64,000 bases of DNA from Sorghum bicolor. Its lineage: Eukaryota; Streptophyta; Magnoliopsida; Poales; Poaceae. The stretch covers positions 10,687,894 to 10,751,893 of the forward strand of contig NC_012873.2 of NCBI RefSeq assembly GCF_000003195.3, given 5' to 3'. The position numbers were made by a program, and so were the translations under genes. The notes under the pieces were generated by a model that was not told the origin of the DNA, did not search any database, and saw only the letters and a program-made list of their open reading frames with translations. Of this stretch, positions 21,677 to 32,885 are shown in pieces. The first letter of the stretch is position 1. Every line of letters begins with the position of its first letter.

Positions 21677-22264
21677 ATGAGCGTCATGTCCACGGTGTTG
21701 GACGCGTCGCCGGGGACTCCACCTCCGTCGCCGCCGCCGCCGCCGCCGGGCCACCGCGGGTGCTGCACCTCCGGCGCGACGCTGGAGCTGGTGGGCGCGT
21801 TCACGGCGGTGTGCCTGGTGCTGTACGGGGTGATCCTGTACATGAACTACCTGTACGTGCGCTGGAGCGGCCACGACGGCGTGCACCGGACGGACTCCGG
21901 CGCGGGGCTGCCCGCACGGAAGAGGCCCGCCGGCGGGATCGATAAGGCGGCGCTGGCGGCCATGCCGGTGCTCAGGTTCAAGGCGGACGCAAACGGCTTC
22001 GGCGGCGGCGAGGGGGACTCGCCTATGGAGTGCGCGGTGTGCCTGAGCGCCATGCAGGACGGGGACGCGGTGCGCGCGCTGCCCGGGTGCCGGCACGCGT
22101 TCCACGTCGCCTGCGTCGACGCCTGGCTCTGCACGCGCGCCACCTGCCCCGTCTGCCGCGCGCGCCCCTCGCTCCCGCCGCCGCAGCAGGCGCCCAAGGC
22201 CGGCGCCAAGGTGCCCGGATCCTCCGGCCGGCAGCCGGACCTGGACCTGGAGAGCCAAGTGTAG
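21677..22264 (+). CDS. ATL-family RING-H2 E3 ubiquitin ligase
   Basis: From the ATG at 21677 the single exon encodes 195 residues. A proline-rich N-terminus (residues 12-25) leads to one transmembrane segment (about 36-58), a GLD-like stretch (GIDKAALAAMPVL, 87-99) and a RING-H2 finger at 119-160. Its zinc ligands are C119, C122, C138, H140, H143, C146, C157 and C160 in canonical ATL spacing. The C-terminus is basic and proline-rich and ends LESQV. The frame stays open upstream to an ATG at 21227. That extension has different composition and lies inside the duplicated, transposon-rich region, so I treat it as 5' leader. An ATG at 21686 is an alternative start. In the family these membrane proteins ubiquitinate partners, often in stress or defence; the target is unknown. 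It differs clearly from the ATL at 6317-6802 outside the RING. Confidence 0.9.
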   Translation: MSVMSTVLDASPGTPPPSPPPPPPGHRGCCTSGATLELVGAFTAVCLVLYGVILYMNYLYVRWSGHDGVHRTDSGAGLPARKRPAGGIDKAALAAMPVLRFKADANGFGGGEGDSPMECAVCLSAMQDGDAVRALPGCRHAFHVACVDAWLCTRATCPVCRARPSLPPPQQAPKAGAKVPGSSGRQPDLDLESQV

Positions 22265-23707
22265 CGCCCCGCGCGCGCGCCACGGCGAACTGCAAAGGTA
22301 GGTAGCTCGTAGCTGTTGCCTTCTGCTCCAAAACTGCAGCCTTCTTCTTGGAGTGAATGAGTGAGTGAATGATTAGATATAGGCATCCTGTAAGTACATA
22401 ATTTTGGTGTTAATCTCTGTGGATTGGGACGGACAAGGACAATGTCTGTACCGTGTCATGTAATTCCGCCTGTGCATTCTTTGACAGTGAAAACCTTCTC
22501 TGCAATCACTCTGCATTTTACAACAGTTTTGTTTTTGGAAGGTCCTGCAGTATTTTGCATTGCATTGGAACTTGTTTCTCAGCTCAGTTTCTGTGTCAAC
22601 TGTCAAGCTGTCTTCTTGTGAAAAAAGAACAGCATGTGAAGCTTTGCTATGACTTGCTGTATTTCTCTATATTCAAGAAAGCATATATTCTGGTCAACTG
22701 GTTGCTCACTTATTCCCCAAACATTTTCTGAACAATTGGCCCCAGAGATGGGGTTGCATGAATCTTACTCAAATCCCATTATTCTTCAATCAAACCCTTG
22801 GAACCATTTGTGGCGTAATTAACCAAGCAGTTGCTTGCTGCAACCTGCATAATCATGTGGCGATGGATAGCTGATCCAGTGCCGGGCTGAAGGGGACATT
22901 GCAATACTAATGGCTGATGAAATTTTTTTAGTACCTCGTTCGCTTCTTGTGGCCAGAATCGATGAGATTGAGGCATCAGCAGCAGCAGCGACATCAAATG
23001 CTTGTTTTACATAGTGTACGGCATTGGATACTCTTGAGCCATTATCGACAAAATAGCCTTTGCACGCACCAAGGATGTTTCATCGTTGAATAATGGATCC
23101 CCGGGACTATCCTATTGCTCTCGGTTAGTCTATGCCTAACACGTTTTTCTTTTACTGAATTACAGTATTATGTTTTGCAAGTTCGTCCAAATTGTTTCGA
23201 TAGCTACATTCCTCGAGTTGTACTGTACTACCCAATCCGATATTTTTACAACTACGGATGGCAGTTGACGTGAATTAAATAGACAACATGTAGCAGGAAC
23301 TTACTATGAAACAGTAAATATAGAAGAAAACAAAAACTAATTACACAGTTTGTAATACTGATGAAGCAAAAATATGCTCCAAATTTGCGTAAGATGGAAG
23401 AAGTACTCAAACCTTGGCCGCCTCGGGTTTAAAAGAATATATTACTAAATATGGTAAAACCTAGCTACCTATATTTGAGTCTCTAACTTAGGAAGAGATT
23501 GGTAGAGATCCATATTCTTGTAGAAATATTTCAGATCCAAATTCTAAAAAAAATAAAGTATTATGAGATGAATCAGAATCACTTCGCAAAATCTTTTGGC
23601 CAGTGCACTAGACTCTGATAAGACATACAGAAGATAAAAGAAAAAGAAAAAAAAGAAAAGAAAAGATAGAGAATCGGTGCGAAATATACAGAGTATCTCC
23701 CTCAACC
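22265..23707. other. 3' region of the ATL gene and spacer
   Basis: The first 300-450 bp probably hold the 3' UTR. Beyond that the sequence is AT-rich with only short ORFs and no recognised repeat. An A/G-rich tract lies at 23630-23665. Confidence 0.3.
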
Positions 23708-24503
23708 AGTAAAGTCCATCACCGGTCCCTAAACTTTTCGGGTATGTCATTCCGGTCTATAAACTCGCAAAATGACCATTTAGGTATCTAAACTTGTTCA
23801 GTTATGTCATCCTGGTCCTTAAACTTGTATATCTCTCATATAGGTCCTCAAACTTGTTCAGTTGTGTCATCCCTGTCTCTAAACTTGTATTTAAGACTCA
23901 TCTGGATCAAACACAAGGAATCTAAAAACTTTATATGAAAAAATAAGTCATAACTTTTTCATATGAATTCAAATAAAGATAAACTTTATATCAAAATTGT
24001 AGCCAGCAACGCGATTTACAACTATGTAGTTGAAAGGTTTTTTAATTAAAATCATTTAGGGTCTCAAATTTTTTTATAAGTTTATAGATTTTGAAATTTA
24101 AAATTAAATTTTGTTATACTAAACGACTTCAAATAAAAAACTTTTCAACTACAAAGTTATAGATCGCATTGAGGGCTACAACCTTGCTATAAAGTTTGTC
24201 TTCATTTGAGTTTATATGAAAAGGTTATAAATTATTTTTTTAATATAGAGTTTTTAGATCGCTTTGTTTTGACCTAGATGAGACTCAAAACCAAGTTTAG
24301 GGATCAGTATGACACAATTGAACAAATTTGAAGACTTAAATGAGTGATTTTTAAGTTTAAGGATTGGGGTGACATAACTGAACAAGTTTAGGGACCGAGA
24401 CGATACAGATGAATAAGTTCAAGGATCTAAACGATCGATTTGCGAGTTTAGGGACCGAGATGACACAACAGTACAAGTTTAGAGACCGGTAGTGAACTTT
24501 ACT
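23708..24503. mobile_element. Nonautonomous element with long terminal inverted repeats
   Basis: The left end reads AGTAAAGTCCATCACCGGTC and the complement of the right end reads AGTAAAGTTCACTACCGGTC. Similarity continues for more than 150 bp (tgtcat..cggtc, taaactcgcaaa). Each arm holds a roughly 60-bp subrepeat built on aaacttgttcagtt (23790, 23850). The centre has short inverted stretches about root phrases like acaactatgtagttgaaagg. Length and long TIRs suggest a Mutator-like element, but I could not find matching 9-bp flanking duplications. Confidence 0.55.
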
Positions 24504-24842
24504 CTTTCTGATTTGCTTAAGTTGGTTGGGTTCTCCAGGAATAATGTCTTTACATTCATTTTGCACTACAGTTCAAAATGTCCACTCATTTTAAAAAGGG
24601 CACAAAGGTGGCACAATATCAATTTCTCAAATGTCCACTCGTTTTAGAGAGGCACAAAGGTGACACAATATCATTTCCTCTGTAAATGAAACAAGTAAAC
24701 TTTTCAGAAACACATCCAAATATTTGTCTTTTCTGTCAAAAAGCATCGGAACGCATTTCTTACACAACAAGACAGGGAGATATAATAACTCGGGACCAAC
24801 TTTTTCATGTCATCCACAAACTTTTTCAGAGAGCATCCTCAT

Positions 24843-25031
24843 CGTCACTTAGTTCACCCTAAAAACCAAAAAGTTTTCAAGATTCTCCATCACATCAAAT
24901 CTTGCGGCACATGCATGAAGCATTAAATATAGACAAATCTTTTTATCTTAGTTAGTCCATGATTAGATAATATTTGTCACAAACAAACGAAAGTGCTACA
25001 GTAGCGAAATCTAAAAAATTTTCATATGTAA
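24843..25031 (-). mobile_element. Tourist-like MITE of the GGCCTTGTTTAG family, reverse orientation
   Basis: Starts agttcaccctaaaaac and ends gtaaacaaggccc, with ttcaagattctccatcacat and gcatgaagcattaaatatag inside, which are the family landmarks in reverse complement. Confidence 0.7.
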
Positions 25032-25352
25032 ACAAGGCCCAGATTTTCCATTGTTGCTTGTCCAATCTTCATCAACTTCGTCTTCCATTTCAGATTCTGA
25101 GCTTTCATTCTCTGACTCAGCATGCTCATCATCCTCCTCACTTTCTGAGTAATCCTACCAATCAGGTGAAATGTGAGGTTTGCAAAGTTGAATCATGCCT
25201 TTATACTTCGTGAAAATGCAGTATCTTACATATGGTGCAAGAACGCAGCTGTCCAGAACCAACAACGGCACGTGCAACTCATGTGCAAGAGATCTTACAG
25301 ATCTCTCCCTGTAAAGTTTAGTTCCTGCATTAAACGAATTTCACAAACCAAG

Positions 25353-25500
25353 ACCTTGTTTAGTTCACCTCAGAATTCCAAAAAATTTTAAGATTCCTTG
25401 GTACATCGAATCTTTGGACGTATGCATGAAGCATTAAATATAGATTAAAAAAACTAATTATATAGTTTGCCTGTAATTTGAGAAACGAATCTTTTGGAAC
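25353..25500. mobile_element. Truncated Tourist-like MITE
   Basis: It opens gaccttgtttagttcacctc and runs through catgaagcattaaatataga to cgaatcttttggaac, then stops in unrelated sequence. Only about 60 per cent of the family length is present. Confidence 0.6.
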
Positions 25501-26104
25501 AGACGAGGTGTGCGTCACACTAGACATAGTAGGGAAAATTCTGCCACGAGAGGGTGTCCCCCTCTCCCACGGCACGACGCATCACAAAACTATGATGCAG
25601 AACCTCTCCTAAGGAACCCGCTTAGAGGTGGTGAGAAACCCTCGCCTCTCAACCACTCCGGCTAGTCCTTTTTTGTTAGGTTTAGTCCCATATCGATAAT
25701 TGATGTTGGAGGAGCACACCATACATAGCGAAGCCAGTCCTCACCTATCAGATTTTTTGGGTTGAGTTAGACCTAATATAAGACCTTAATATATTGTGGG
25801 TTCTAGTGAACTTGGGCCCTTGAGGGTATGCCATCTCGTGGGTATAACGAGCAGATTCTATTGTGCACTCTAACACTTCTCCCTGAAGTGTCCTGTGTCC
25901 GCACGCGTCACCTACCGCGACTGTTGTAGGGCGTTTTAGCTGGAAGCTGTGCTGGCCGCGACTTTGGTGGAGTGGCGCCTGACGAAAGAACCATTTTTAG
26001 GTGGGAAATAGAAGACATTGTAGCCAGGGCACAATGATAGAACTATCTCTTAACGGAGGACGTAATTTAATGTGTACTCTCTCTGGCCCGATATGTCTAC
26101 CAAG
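25501..26104. other. Spacer without recognised features
   Basis: No recognisable ORF or transposon end. The phrase ttagtcccatatcgataatt at about 25681 resembles a widespread plant repeat and, weakly, an snRNA upstream element, but no RNA gene follows. Confidence 0.3.
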
Positions 26105-27060
26105 TGCAGCAAAACATAGGTGTGTATAGATGCATCGGCGCTCCTAGCGCTCGGATGCCCGGATGTAGGGGGTGTCCGGACGAAGGAGAAAGTGAAAAAG
26201 GAAATGCCCCGTCCCCCAACGTGTGCGCAGCGGAGGAAATAGATCGAACCCGCCCCCAACCTCGCCAACCCCCAGCACATCCGCCTGCTGCCAGTTCACC
26301 TCCACAACCGCCAACCCCCCCGTATGCCACTACACTCACCCACCCCGCACCTCGTCCCCAACATGCGCGCAGAGGAGGAAGTAGATCGAACTCGCCCCCA
26401 ACCTCGCCAACCCCTAGCACATCTGCCTGCTGCCAATTTGGCCCCACAATCGTCAACCCCCCTCCTCGCCTGTGCACTGCAACATAAGGATGAAGACACT
26501 GCAAACACCATAAATGCGATTTTGAAACTACGCCCGATGAACTGCTGCAACAAAAAGGTTGAATCAGTTGAAACATCGTAAACGTATATATTTCAACAAC
26601 AAAAAAATGACAACAACTCCAACACCGGGATGATGAAGTTAAAAGACCTTAAACATACTGTAGTTGTTGAAACACAATGAACATATTACTACAACAACAC
26701 TCGAACAACTGCTATGACAACATGCAACAACTACTGCAACATGCCGACTGAAGAAACTGAAACAACATATCAAAAACAGTACTCCAACAACGACTGAAAC
26801 CTACCGCAACATCCAGAGAGAACCATTGCAACAACGGCAAAATCTGAACCCAAGAGCTCGCCGGAAGCCTAGCCTACTAAAACAACAAGTGAAAACATAC
26901 TGCAACATCTGGAGAACACCATTACAACACGTGCGAGAGCTGAACCTCGAGAGTTCACCAGAACCGTAGCCACCACCGCATCCCTTAGATCTAGAGAAGG
27001 AAGAAGAAGAAGAGGAGGAGGGCACGGATCAGATTCAGAACAGGAGGGAGGGGGAGGAAG
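26105..27060. repeat. Repeat-rich region: 142-bp direct duplication and CAACA-rich imperfect repeats
   Basis: A unit containing agatcgaacycgcccccaac starts near 26241 and recurs at 26383, a spacing of 142 bp. The open frame through it (26104-26487) is proline-rich only because of this. From 26590 to 26960 the sequence is built on caacaac/gcaacat motifs, and a roughly 100-bp unit (gcaacatcYrgagag...gtagcc) is repeated at about 26801 and 26902. The pattern is of the kind seen inside some plant DNA transposons, but no ends are defined. Confidence 0.5.
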
Positions 27061-27460
27061 GCCTCAGATCTAGACCCATCTACCACCTACCTCATTGGAG
27101 CCACCACAGTCGTCCTCGTCTTCGGTTCCATGGAGGTCGCGAAGCGATATAGGGAGGAAAGGCGTGGCTTGTCGGAAGTCGTAGCCCTCCTCTCTGATGA
27201 CATAGAGGCCGCGAAAAGGGGGAGGGAGGGAGGGAGGGAGGGAGGAAGGGAGCAAGAGGGCTCGCCAGAAGCTGTTAATGTCGCCCTCCTCTCCGGTGGC
27301 TTGGAGGTCATGGAGGGAGGGGAGGCACTGAAGCGCGCGAGTAGAGCGAGGGAGTGGAAGAGCCGGAGGAGGAGAGGACGAACAGAATGTCACGAGCGCT
27401 GCGGGAGTCCAACTCGAGGAAAGGGATCGGATAAGGAACAAGGACAGAGATAGATGAGTT
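27061..27460. repeat. Low-complexity purine-rich region with (GGGA)n
   Basis: A (GGGA)n run lies at about 27220-27246, in a purine-rich plus strand. ORFs exist on both strands, but they follow the composition and show no domain. The phrase gaggtc(g/a)(c/t)ga recurs in imperfect repeats around 27133, 27205 and 27303. Confidence 0.5.
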
Positions 27461-29460
27461 GAGTCGGGTGCGTTTGTTTAATTGAGCCGTAGACCCAGAT
27501 GCGCGGCGCTCGGACAGGACGTGCACCCGCATAGTATTATTACCGTAGATGCATTGAAGGTTGTGCGAATGTAGATAACTATTACACCTAGAACAACGCA
27601 CATAAGGATAGGGAGTACCGTTCCCTTAGAGTGGAGATGAAAATGAGATACAATTTTGGCCAGCTCTCTTGCATTGCTACTTATAACGTACCACTCAAAG
27701 ACAACCATATATTGCTGTATTTCCACGCAATCGCAATAGCTCAATAGCTTCAGCCACACGGCAATATTATATGGTGAAGCGTGATAAAATACCTTATCTT
27801 TTTATCCTGTGTGGTGATATAACTCAACCGTTTACCCATTTTTATTGAGAACTACAAGACAGTATTCTAGTAGGTGAGTATATTAAACGAGACTGGAAAC
27901 TCACAGAAGCGTGACATCGTCCATCCATGAGCACAAAGTGGACCCAAAAAAAAAACAAATGACTAGAGACTGGTACGTAGTGCGCCCTAACAGCGGGAGG
28001 AAATGACATAAAGAAGTGTAATTCATACAGTTAAGATAGACTTATGCCGAAATACATACACCACCTCACCTGCGCCGGTTATCCTCGCCTGTGTTATCGA
28101 ACAACTATAAAATTTTCCTAGTAGACATAGCAGTGCAGTAGGCCCAATCTAAACTCACCATACCACAGTCCAAAATTAAAGTTGAATGTTGGGTCGTTAA
28201 AAATATCAAAGTACCGTTAGAAGGTTGGAAGGTAAAGATTTCTGATGGCCTGTCTATCGTCATTTCTCGTTTTCTGAACAGAGCATCGGTCGATATTTTT
28301 ATCTTTCTTTTCAGTTCAACAGTCGGTGGGTAAATGTCAATATTGGGGTAGAGCAATCTGTCAATACATATGGCTTGGGCTTGACCAGCCCAATTCGTGC
28401 CTAATTTTTAGAAAAGTCCACTCGTAGACCAAACTAACACATCAAAACTTTATCTTCCCAGTTTTTCCCTTATAGGAAGATACGCAAATAACAGAAACAG
28501 GATGCCTTCATGGCTCCTCGGTATTCCATTATATATGGGAGGTGTACAACATGACTAGAGTTTAATCTACAACCGTGTGGACAATCCCAACACGTTACAA
28601 CTTCCTAAGAATAGAGTTACAACTTACTAAGAATAGATATTCTAACATCCCTCACCTCTGCCACAACTCCCTTTCTTTTCTTCCTCTCTTGCATGCCCAC
28701 CGCAATAGTGCCTAATATATCAAAGCATTGGAGTTTTAAAAACTCCACTCTTCTTTTTTCTAAACCATAATTTTGCATATCTTTCAACTATGGGTCCGTT
28801 TGGCAGAGCTCCACCAGCTGCACATCCATCTAGATTCACCAGATTCACTTGGATCCACCGTGTATATGGGATTTGCCAATGGGATTTGTTAGTGTTTGGT
28901 AAATTAATTAAGCTCCACCTCCTCCACCTTCATCTCTATCTCACTTCCATTGAGAACCCGTGCATCAGCTCTTTCCTCTCCTTCCTACAGTTCAAAGCAG
29001 AGAGCGCATCAGATCTGGCTGTTCTAAAAATACTCTGGTGTTTCTTGTGTCCATGTGTGGTAGCCAGCTCACAACAACCATATGGCACGGCAGGCATCGA
29101 GCAGTCACAGTGAGGAGGAAGCATGGGAAAGAAAGAAACAAAATGTTATTTTAGTGTAATTAGTGTATAGTATGGTTGATATTCTATAAATTTAAATAGT
29201 CAAACCTTAAACAGACTTATACTAGATCTAGAGGCCCTTTGGAACACATGAATTCTTTTAGGATTGCATATGAATTTCGCATAAATCAGTTGAATTTCAT
29301 ATTAGATCTAGAAACGCATTTTTTTTCATGGAGGAGTACTTGCTCGCCGAAGAGAGAGGTGATGTGTGTGTGTGTTTTTATTCTTTTGAGAATGAGAGAG
29401 GTGATGATTGGGTATGAGGCCCAGCCTACTACGAGGTTTTAGAATTTGTCATGTCACTGA
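27461..29460. other. Spacer with degraded MITE-like pieces
   Basis: Phrases such as gggtccgtttggcagagctc (28791) and aggccctttggaacacatga (29231) look like the starts of hAT- or Tourist-type MITEs, but complete elements could not be delimited. The remainder holds only short ORFs. Confidence 0.3.
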
Positions 29461-29490
29461 CGGGCGACGGGGCATCAATCAGCATCGGCG

Positions 29491-29535
29491 CCAATCAGCC
29501 AGTCACGTGCAGCCCGGCGCGCCCAAATTTGGCGC
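29491..29535. promoter_or_regulatory. CCAAT, CACGTG and E2F-like motifs upstream of the KEN-box gene
   Basis: CCAAT at 29491-29495, CACGTG at 29504-29509 and TTTGGCGC at 29528-29535 (within the near-palindrome TTTGGCGCAAA) lie about 450-500 bp before the start codon at 29989. TTTSSCGC is the plant E2F consensus associated with S-phase genes. The spacing fits a promoter ahead of a GC-rich 5' UTR. Such short motifs can occur by chance. Confidence 0.4.
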
Positions 29536-29988
29536 AAATCCTCGGAAGTCTCGCCCAGAGCGGGCAGCAAAAATTCGAACCTTCCCCGGCGTCCGGCCGC
29601 GCCCGCGAGGCCGCGAGGCAGCTGCCGCCTGCCGCCGCACCAAAAACAGAAAACTTTGCAGCCTCTCTCTCGCTCTAGCCCGGGAATGGGGAACCAAATC
29701 TGGAAAGCACACACCCTCCGCATCCAGTCCATGGCTTCCCTCCCTCCCTCGCAAAACTCTTCTCTCCAAGCTCAAAATTTCAGAGCCATGGCGGCATGTC
29801 TTCCTCCACCACCCACCCTTGACCCATTTCCCATTACAAATACAACCAGCGAGCACCGCCTCCTGCTCAGGGGCTCAGGCATCCCGTCCCTCTCCTTCTC
29901 CGCGACAGATCTCCTCCCTCCTCGCGTCCACCTTCCACCGACAGCCAACCTCCGTCCGCATCTCAGAGGCATTCATCCCAATTCCCAG

Positions 29989-30303
29989 ATGGCCGTCCTC
30001 AATCTCGGCTGCGGTAGCGGCGACAAGGAGAACGCGCCGCCGCCGTCCGCCGTGCGCGGCATCGCCGTCAAGCGCCAGACGATGAAGAGACCGGGCGAGG
30101 GCAGCAAGGCGCCGCGGCGGCGGCCGCCCCTCCGCGACATCACCGGGCTCTTCGTCACCGCCCCGCGCCCGCCTCCGTCGACGGCCGTCATGCTGGCGCT
30201 CTCTGACGCCACGCTGCCGGAGACCGTGCGCCCGGGCGCTGGCGCCTCGGACGGGGTCACCGTGAAGCGGGGAAGCCACTCTCTCAGGATGGGGTTCAGA
30301 TAG
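29989..30303 (+). CDS. Small KEN-box / D-box-like protein, function unknown
   Basis: The frame from the ATG at 29989 encodes 104 residues, rich in Arg, Pro and Lys. Residues 13-15 are a KEN box in the context DKENAPPP, and residues 45-53 (RPPLRDITG) resemble a destruction box (RxxLxxIxN, with G for N). Both are recognition motifs for the anaphase-promoting complex, and the pair together recalls small plant mitotic regulators of the securin/Patronus kind. I do not recognise the exact family. The middle is basic and the C-terminus ends HSLRMGFR. No transmembrane segment is present. The frame stays open upstream to 29656, with an ATG at 29788 as another candidate start; the motif-bearing part begins right after 29989, and the extension has leader-like composition. 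An E2F-like site upstream fits cell-cycle expression. Whether this is a functional gene depends on transcript and homology evidence. Confidence 0.65.
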   Translation: MAVLNLGCGSGDKENAPPPSAVRGIAVKRQTMKRPGEGSKAPRRRPPLRDITGLFVTAPRPPPSTAVMLALSDATLPETVRPGAGASDGVTVKRGSHSLRMGFR

Positions 30304-31270
30304 CGCCTCGCCGGGAACGGGAGATGGCAAAATGGCGCACCATTCTTTGATTATTTTTTCTCATAAATATCCTGCTGGATGCGCATCGGATCCAATTCCT
30401 TATTGGTTGACTTGAGGCATGGATTGTTGTCATACATAGATTGGAAATTGGAATAGGATTAGAGCAGGCGAGGTTGAATTCATAAAGCTGAAATGGATTC
30501 TATTGAGCATGGTTCATTGGTTCTTGACTGCTCTGTACTTCATTTCTGTCGATCACATCTTGGCATGGTGCTGTGCCTGCGACGGCGAGCAGTTGATTGA
30601 TGCATGGAGCGAGCTGCTTGCGCTGCTTTCGATCCAGTCAGTGTGAAACTGTTCCTTGAACGCGCTTCTCCTCTCTGAATCTGAAGCCTGAAGAGGCACC
30701 TGTTCGGGTCTTGAGGATACTCGATTTCTGGATCCTTTTTCAGCGGCAAGCAGTAGTGTATCTACTGTCTATTCTCATCGACGGGTGAAATTGCTCTGGT
30801 GAAGTAGGATGCAAAATCACACCACCTGAACCTTGTGGCAGAGAGAATTGTAGATATAAGGGGATGCCTCTTGATCTGAACCTGCAAATGCCCCACCGGG
30901 AAACAAACATGAGATTGGGCGACCAAAAAGAAACATTTTTTTCAGGGGGGGAAAAAGGAGAGCAGAACTTCTAATACCAAGCTATTTTTCTATATTATTT
31001 GATTCAGCTAGCGAGCTGGCCACATCTAAATTACTAGCAAGCCTTGCAAGCAATTCTTCTTGACTTTATTTGAATTTATGCCCTTTTTACCTTTTTTTTC
31101 TAGAAAAGACCTTTTCACATCTAAATCACAGCAATGGTCTTATACTCTATCTTATACAGTGTCACATACGATTTTTTATGATACGAAGGAAAAAAAGATG
31201 AGAGAAAGAGTGTCTCATGAGCTAAAATTTAAGATTATGATACAACTATATTATAGTAGTGTATGAGTTG
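30304..31270. other. 3' region of the KEN-box gene and spacer
   Basis: The proximal part likely contains the 3' UTR or possibly further exons; nothing recognisable is encoded. AT-rich from about 30960. Confidence 0.3.
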
Positions 31271-31273
31271 TTA

Positions 31274-31479
31274 GGCTAGTCTCAATGCATAGTTTCATAA
31301 TACAGTTACCAAGACTATAAACTAGGTAACCCAGCCATATGAGTTTTATGGGGATGAAACGTCTCTCTCATCTGATGAAACTCTTTCATTTAATGATTCT
31401 GTCAAGTCAGCAATTTTGCTTATGTGATACTCTATTTAATATGCATGACACTCTCATAAAACATACATTGGGACTGACG
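31274..31479. mobile_element. Tourist-like MITE, GGCTAGTCTCAATG family, TSD TTA
   Basis: The left end GGCTAGTCTCAATGCATAG pairs with the right end reading CATTGGGACTGACG. TTA flanks both sides (31271-31273 and 31480-31482). It is about 206 bp and noncoding. A sister copy in reverse orientation lies at 32692-32882. Confidence 0.75.
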
Positions 31480-31624
31480 TTATTGGCATGCAAAAGCTAA
31501 TGCAAAGAAGCTCTGCCAAATATGGACCGACCTATTGGATGTGACGCGGCTGACAAACTAGACTCGTTGTCTAGCAATTAATTTTAACCGTCAGTTAGCG
31601 GAGCTATAGCAGGAAATGTGAAAG

Positions 31625-31866
31625 GGCTTGTTTAGATCAAAAAGTATTTAGATTTTTACATTGTAGTATTTTTGTTTTATTTTGACAAATATTATCTAAT
31701 TATAGAGTAACTAGGTTTAAAAGATTCGTCTTACGATTTACAGGCAAATTCTGTAATTAGTTTTTTGTTTTCATCTATATTTAATGTTATATGGATGTGC
31801 TGTAAGATTCGATGTGACGAGAAATTTTGAAAAGTTTTTGGTTTTTGGAGTGAACTAAACAACGCC
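31625..31866. mobile_element. Tourist-like MITE of the GGCCTTGTTTAG family
   Basis: Starts gggcttgtttagatc and ends tgaactaaacaacgcc, with aaagattcgtcttacgattt, ctatatttaatgttatatg and gattcgatgtgacgagaaat inside. Confidence 0.75.
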
Positions 31867-32688
31867 AATGTCTGTGCAAAATGCAGAAGAAATCCTGAAA
31901 ACGGTTTACAATCTGAATTCCCTTGATTGTTTTCTTTCCCATTTTGTCAAACAAATTTTCAATCCTTTTTATTTAGTGCATGATGTACGTTTTTTAGTCA
32001 GATTTGGGTAGAGGCCCCTGCTAGAGCGTCAAAACTTCGTTGGTCAAACAAAAATATTGGAATTTGGAAACTATACAAATATAGCAAAAAAACAGCTTAT
32101 CGGTCAAGGTTAAATTTTTTTGTTCACACAAGCCGTCTACAAACCCACGGAGAAACGATAGGCACATATGGGCCTCCAATTCTGTAGAAATAGGTCCTAG
32201 TTGTTTCCACGACAAGATCGCAGCCTTAAAATAAATGCTTTGTACAAAACAGGTGGTGGATGGGCTAAGACGGGCCGGACCAGATGTGCACGGGTTTCTT
32301 GTCGAACTGGAGGGGCCAAAATCCACATAGAACTCACAAATGATTCTAAAAAAAACATAGAACTCACAAATTCACTTTTTTCCCTAGAGTGGAGTTGCAT
32401 GGAACAATTCCCTAAAAAATCTAGAGCAGCTCTATAAAAAATCTTATGTGCTTTGGAAAAAACATAGAGGGCCAAAATCACTTTGGACTTGATGATTCAG
32501 ACTATCAAGGAGTGTTGGCGTCGTTTCTTGCACCCAATAGGCCCTAGAGAATGGTAAGCATGATAGAGGGCGATAGCCTGGTGTTAAGGGTGTGGGTGAT
32601 GATGGAGGGGGTCTAGATTTCATCATCGGTAATCGTTCCAACTGTGAGAAGCCGCAGCGAGGGCCAGAGTGTGGAGATGGAATTGCAC
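31867..32688. other. Spacer without recognised features
   Basis: AT-rich, with a partial internal repeat (aacatagaactcacaaa near 32323 and 32355). Short ORFs without domains. Confidence 0.3.
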
Positions 32689-32691
32689 TCA

Positions 32692-32882
32692 GGCCAGTCT
32701 CAATGCATGTTTCATGGAAGTGTCATACACACATAAGCAAAATTGCTGACTTGGCAGGGTCATTAACTGAAAGAGTTTCATCAGATAAGAGAGGAGTTTC
32801 ATCCCCATGAAACTCTTGTGGCTCGATTACCTAGTTTATAGTCTTGGTAACTGTGTCATGAAACTATGCATTGAGACTGGCC
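32692..32882 (-). mobile_element. Tourist-like MITE, GGCCAGTCTCAATG family, TSD TCA
   Basis: Ends GGCCAGTCTCAATGCATG and CATTGAGACTGGCC are nearly perfect inverted repeats, flanked by TCA at 32689-32691 and 32883-32885. Internal phrases (ctagtttatagtcttggtaa; gacttggcagggtcatta) match the 31274-31479 copy in reverse complement. Confidence 0.85.
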
Positions 32883-32885
32883 TCA

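Noticed and set aside
25675..25700. Possible snRNA upstream element (gtcccatatcg)
   Set aside because: No TATA box at the expected distance and no RNA-like sequence downstream.
26104..26487. Proline-rich 127-codon ORF
   Set aside because: Explained by a 142-bp direct duplication of GC-rich DNA; no start context or domain.
27070..27441. 123-codon minus-strand ORF over the (GGGA)n region
   Set aside because: Follows purine-rich low complexity; Ser/Pro/Leu-rich without motifs.
29408..30085. 225-codon ORF overlapping the KEN-box gene in another frame
   Set aside because: The motif-bearing frame is the alternative one; this frame has only Arg/Pro/Ser-rich shadow sequence.
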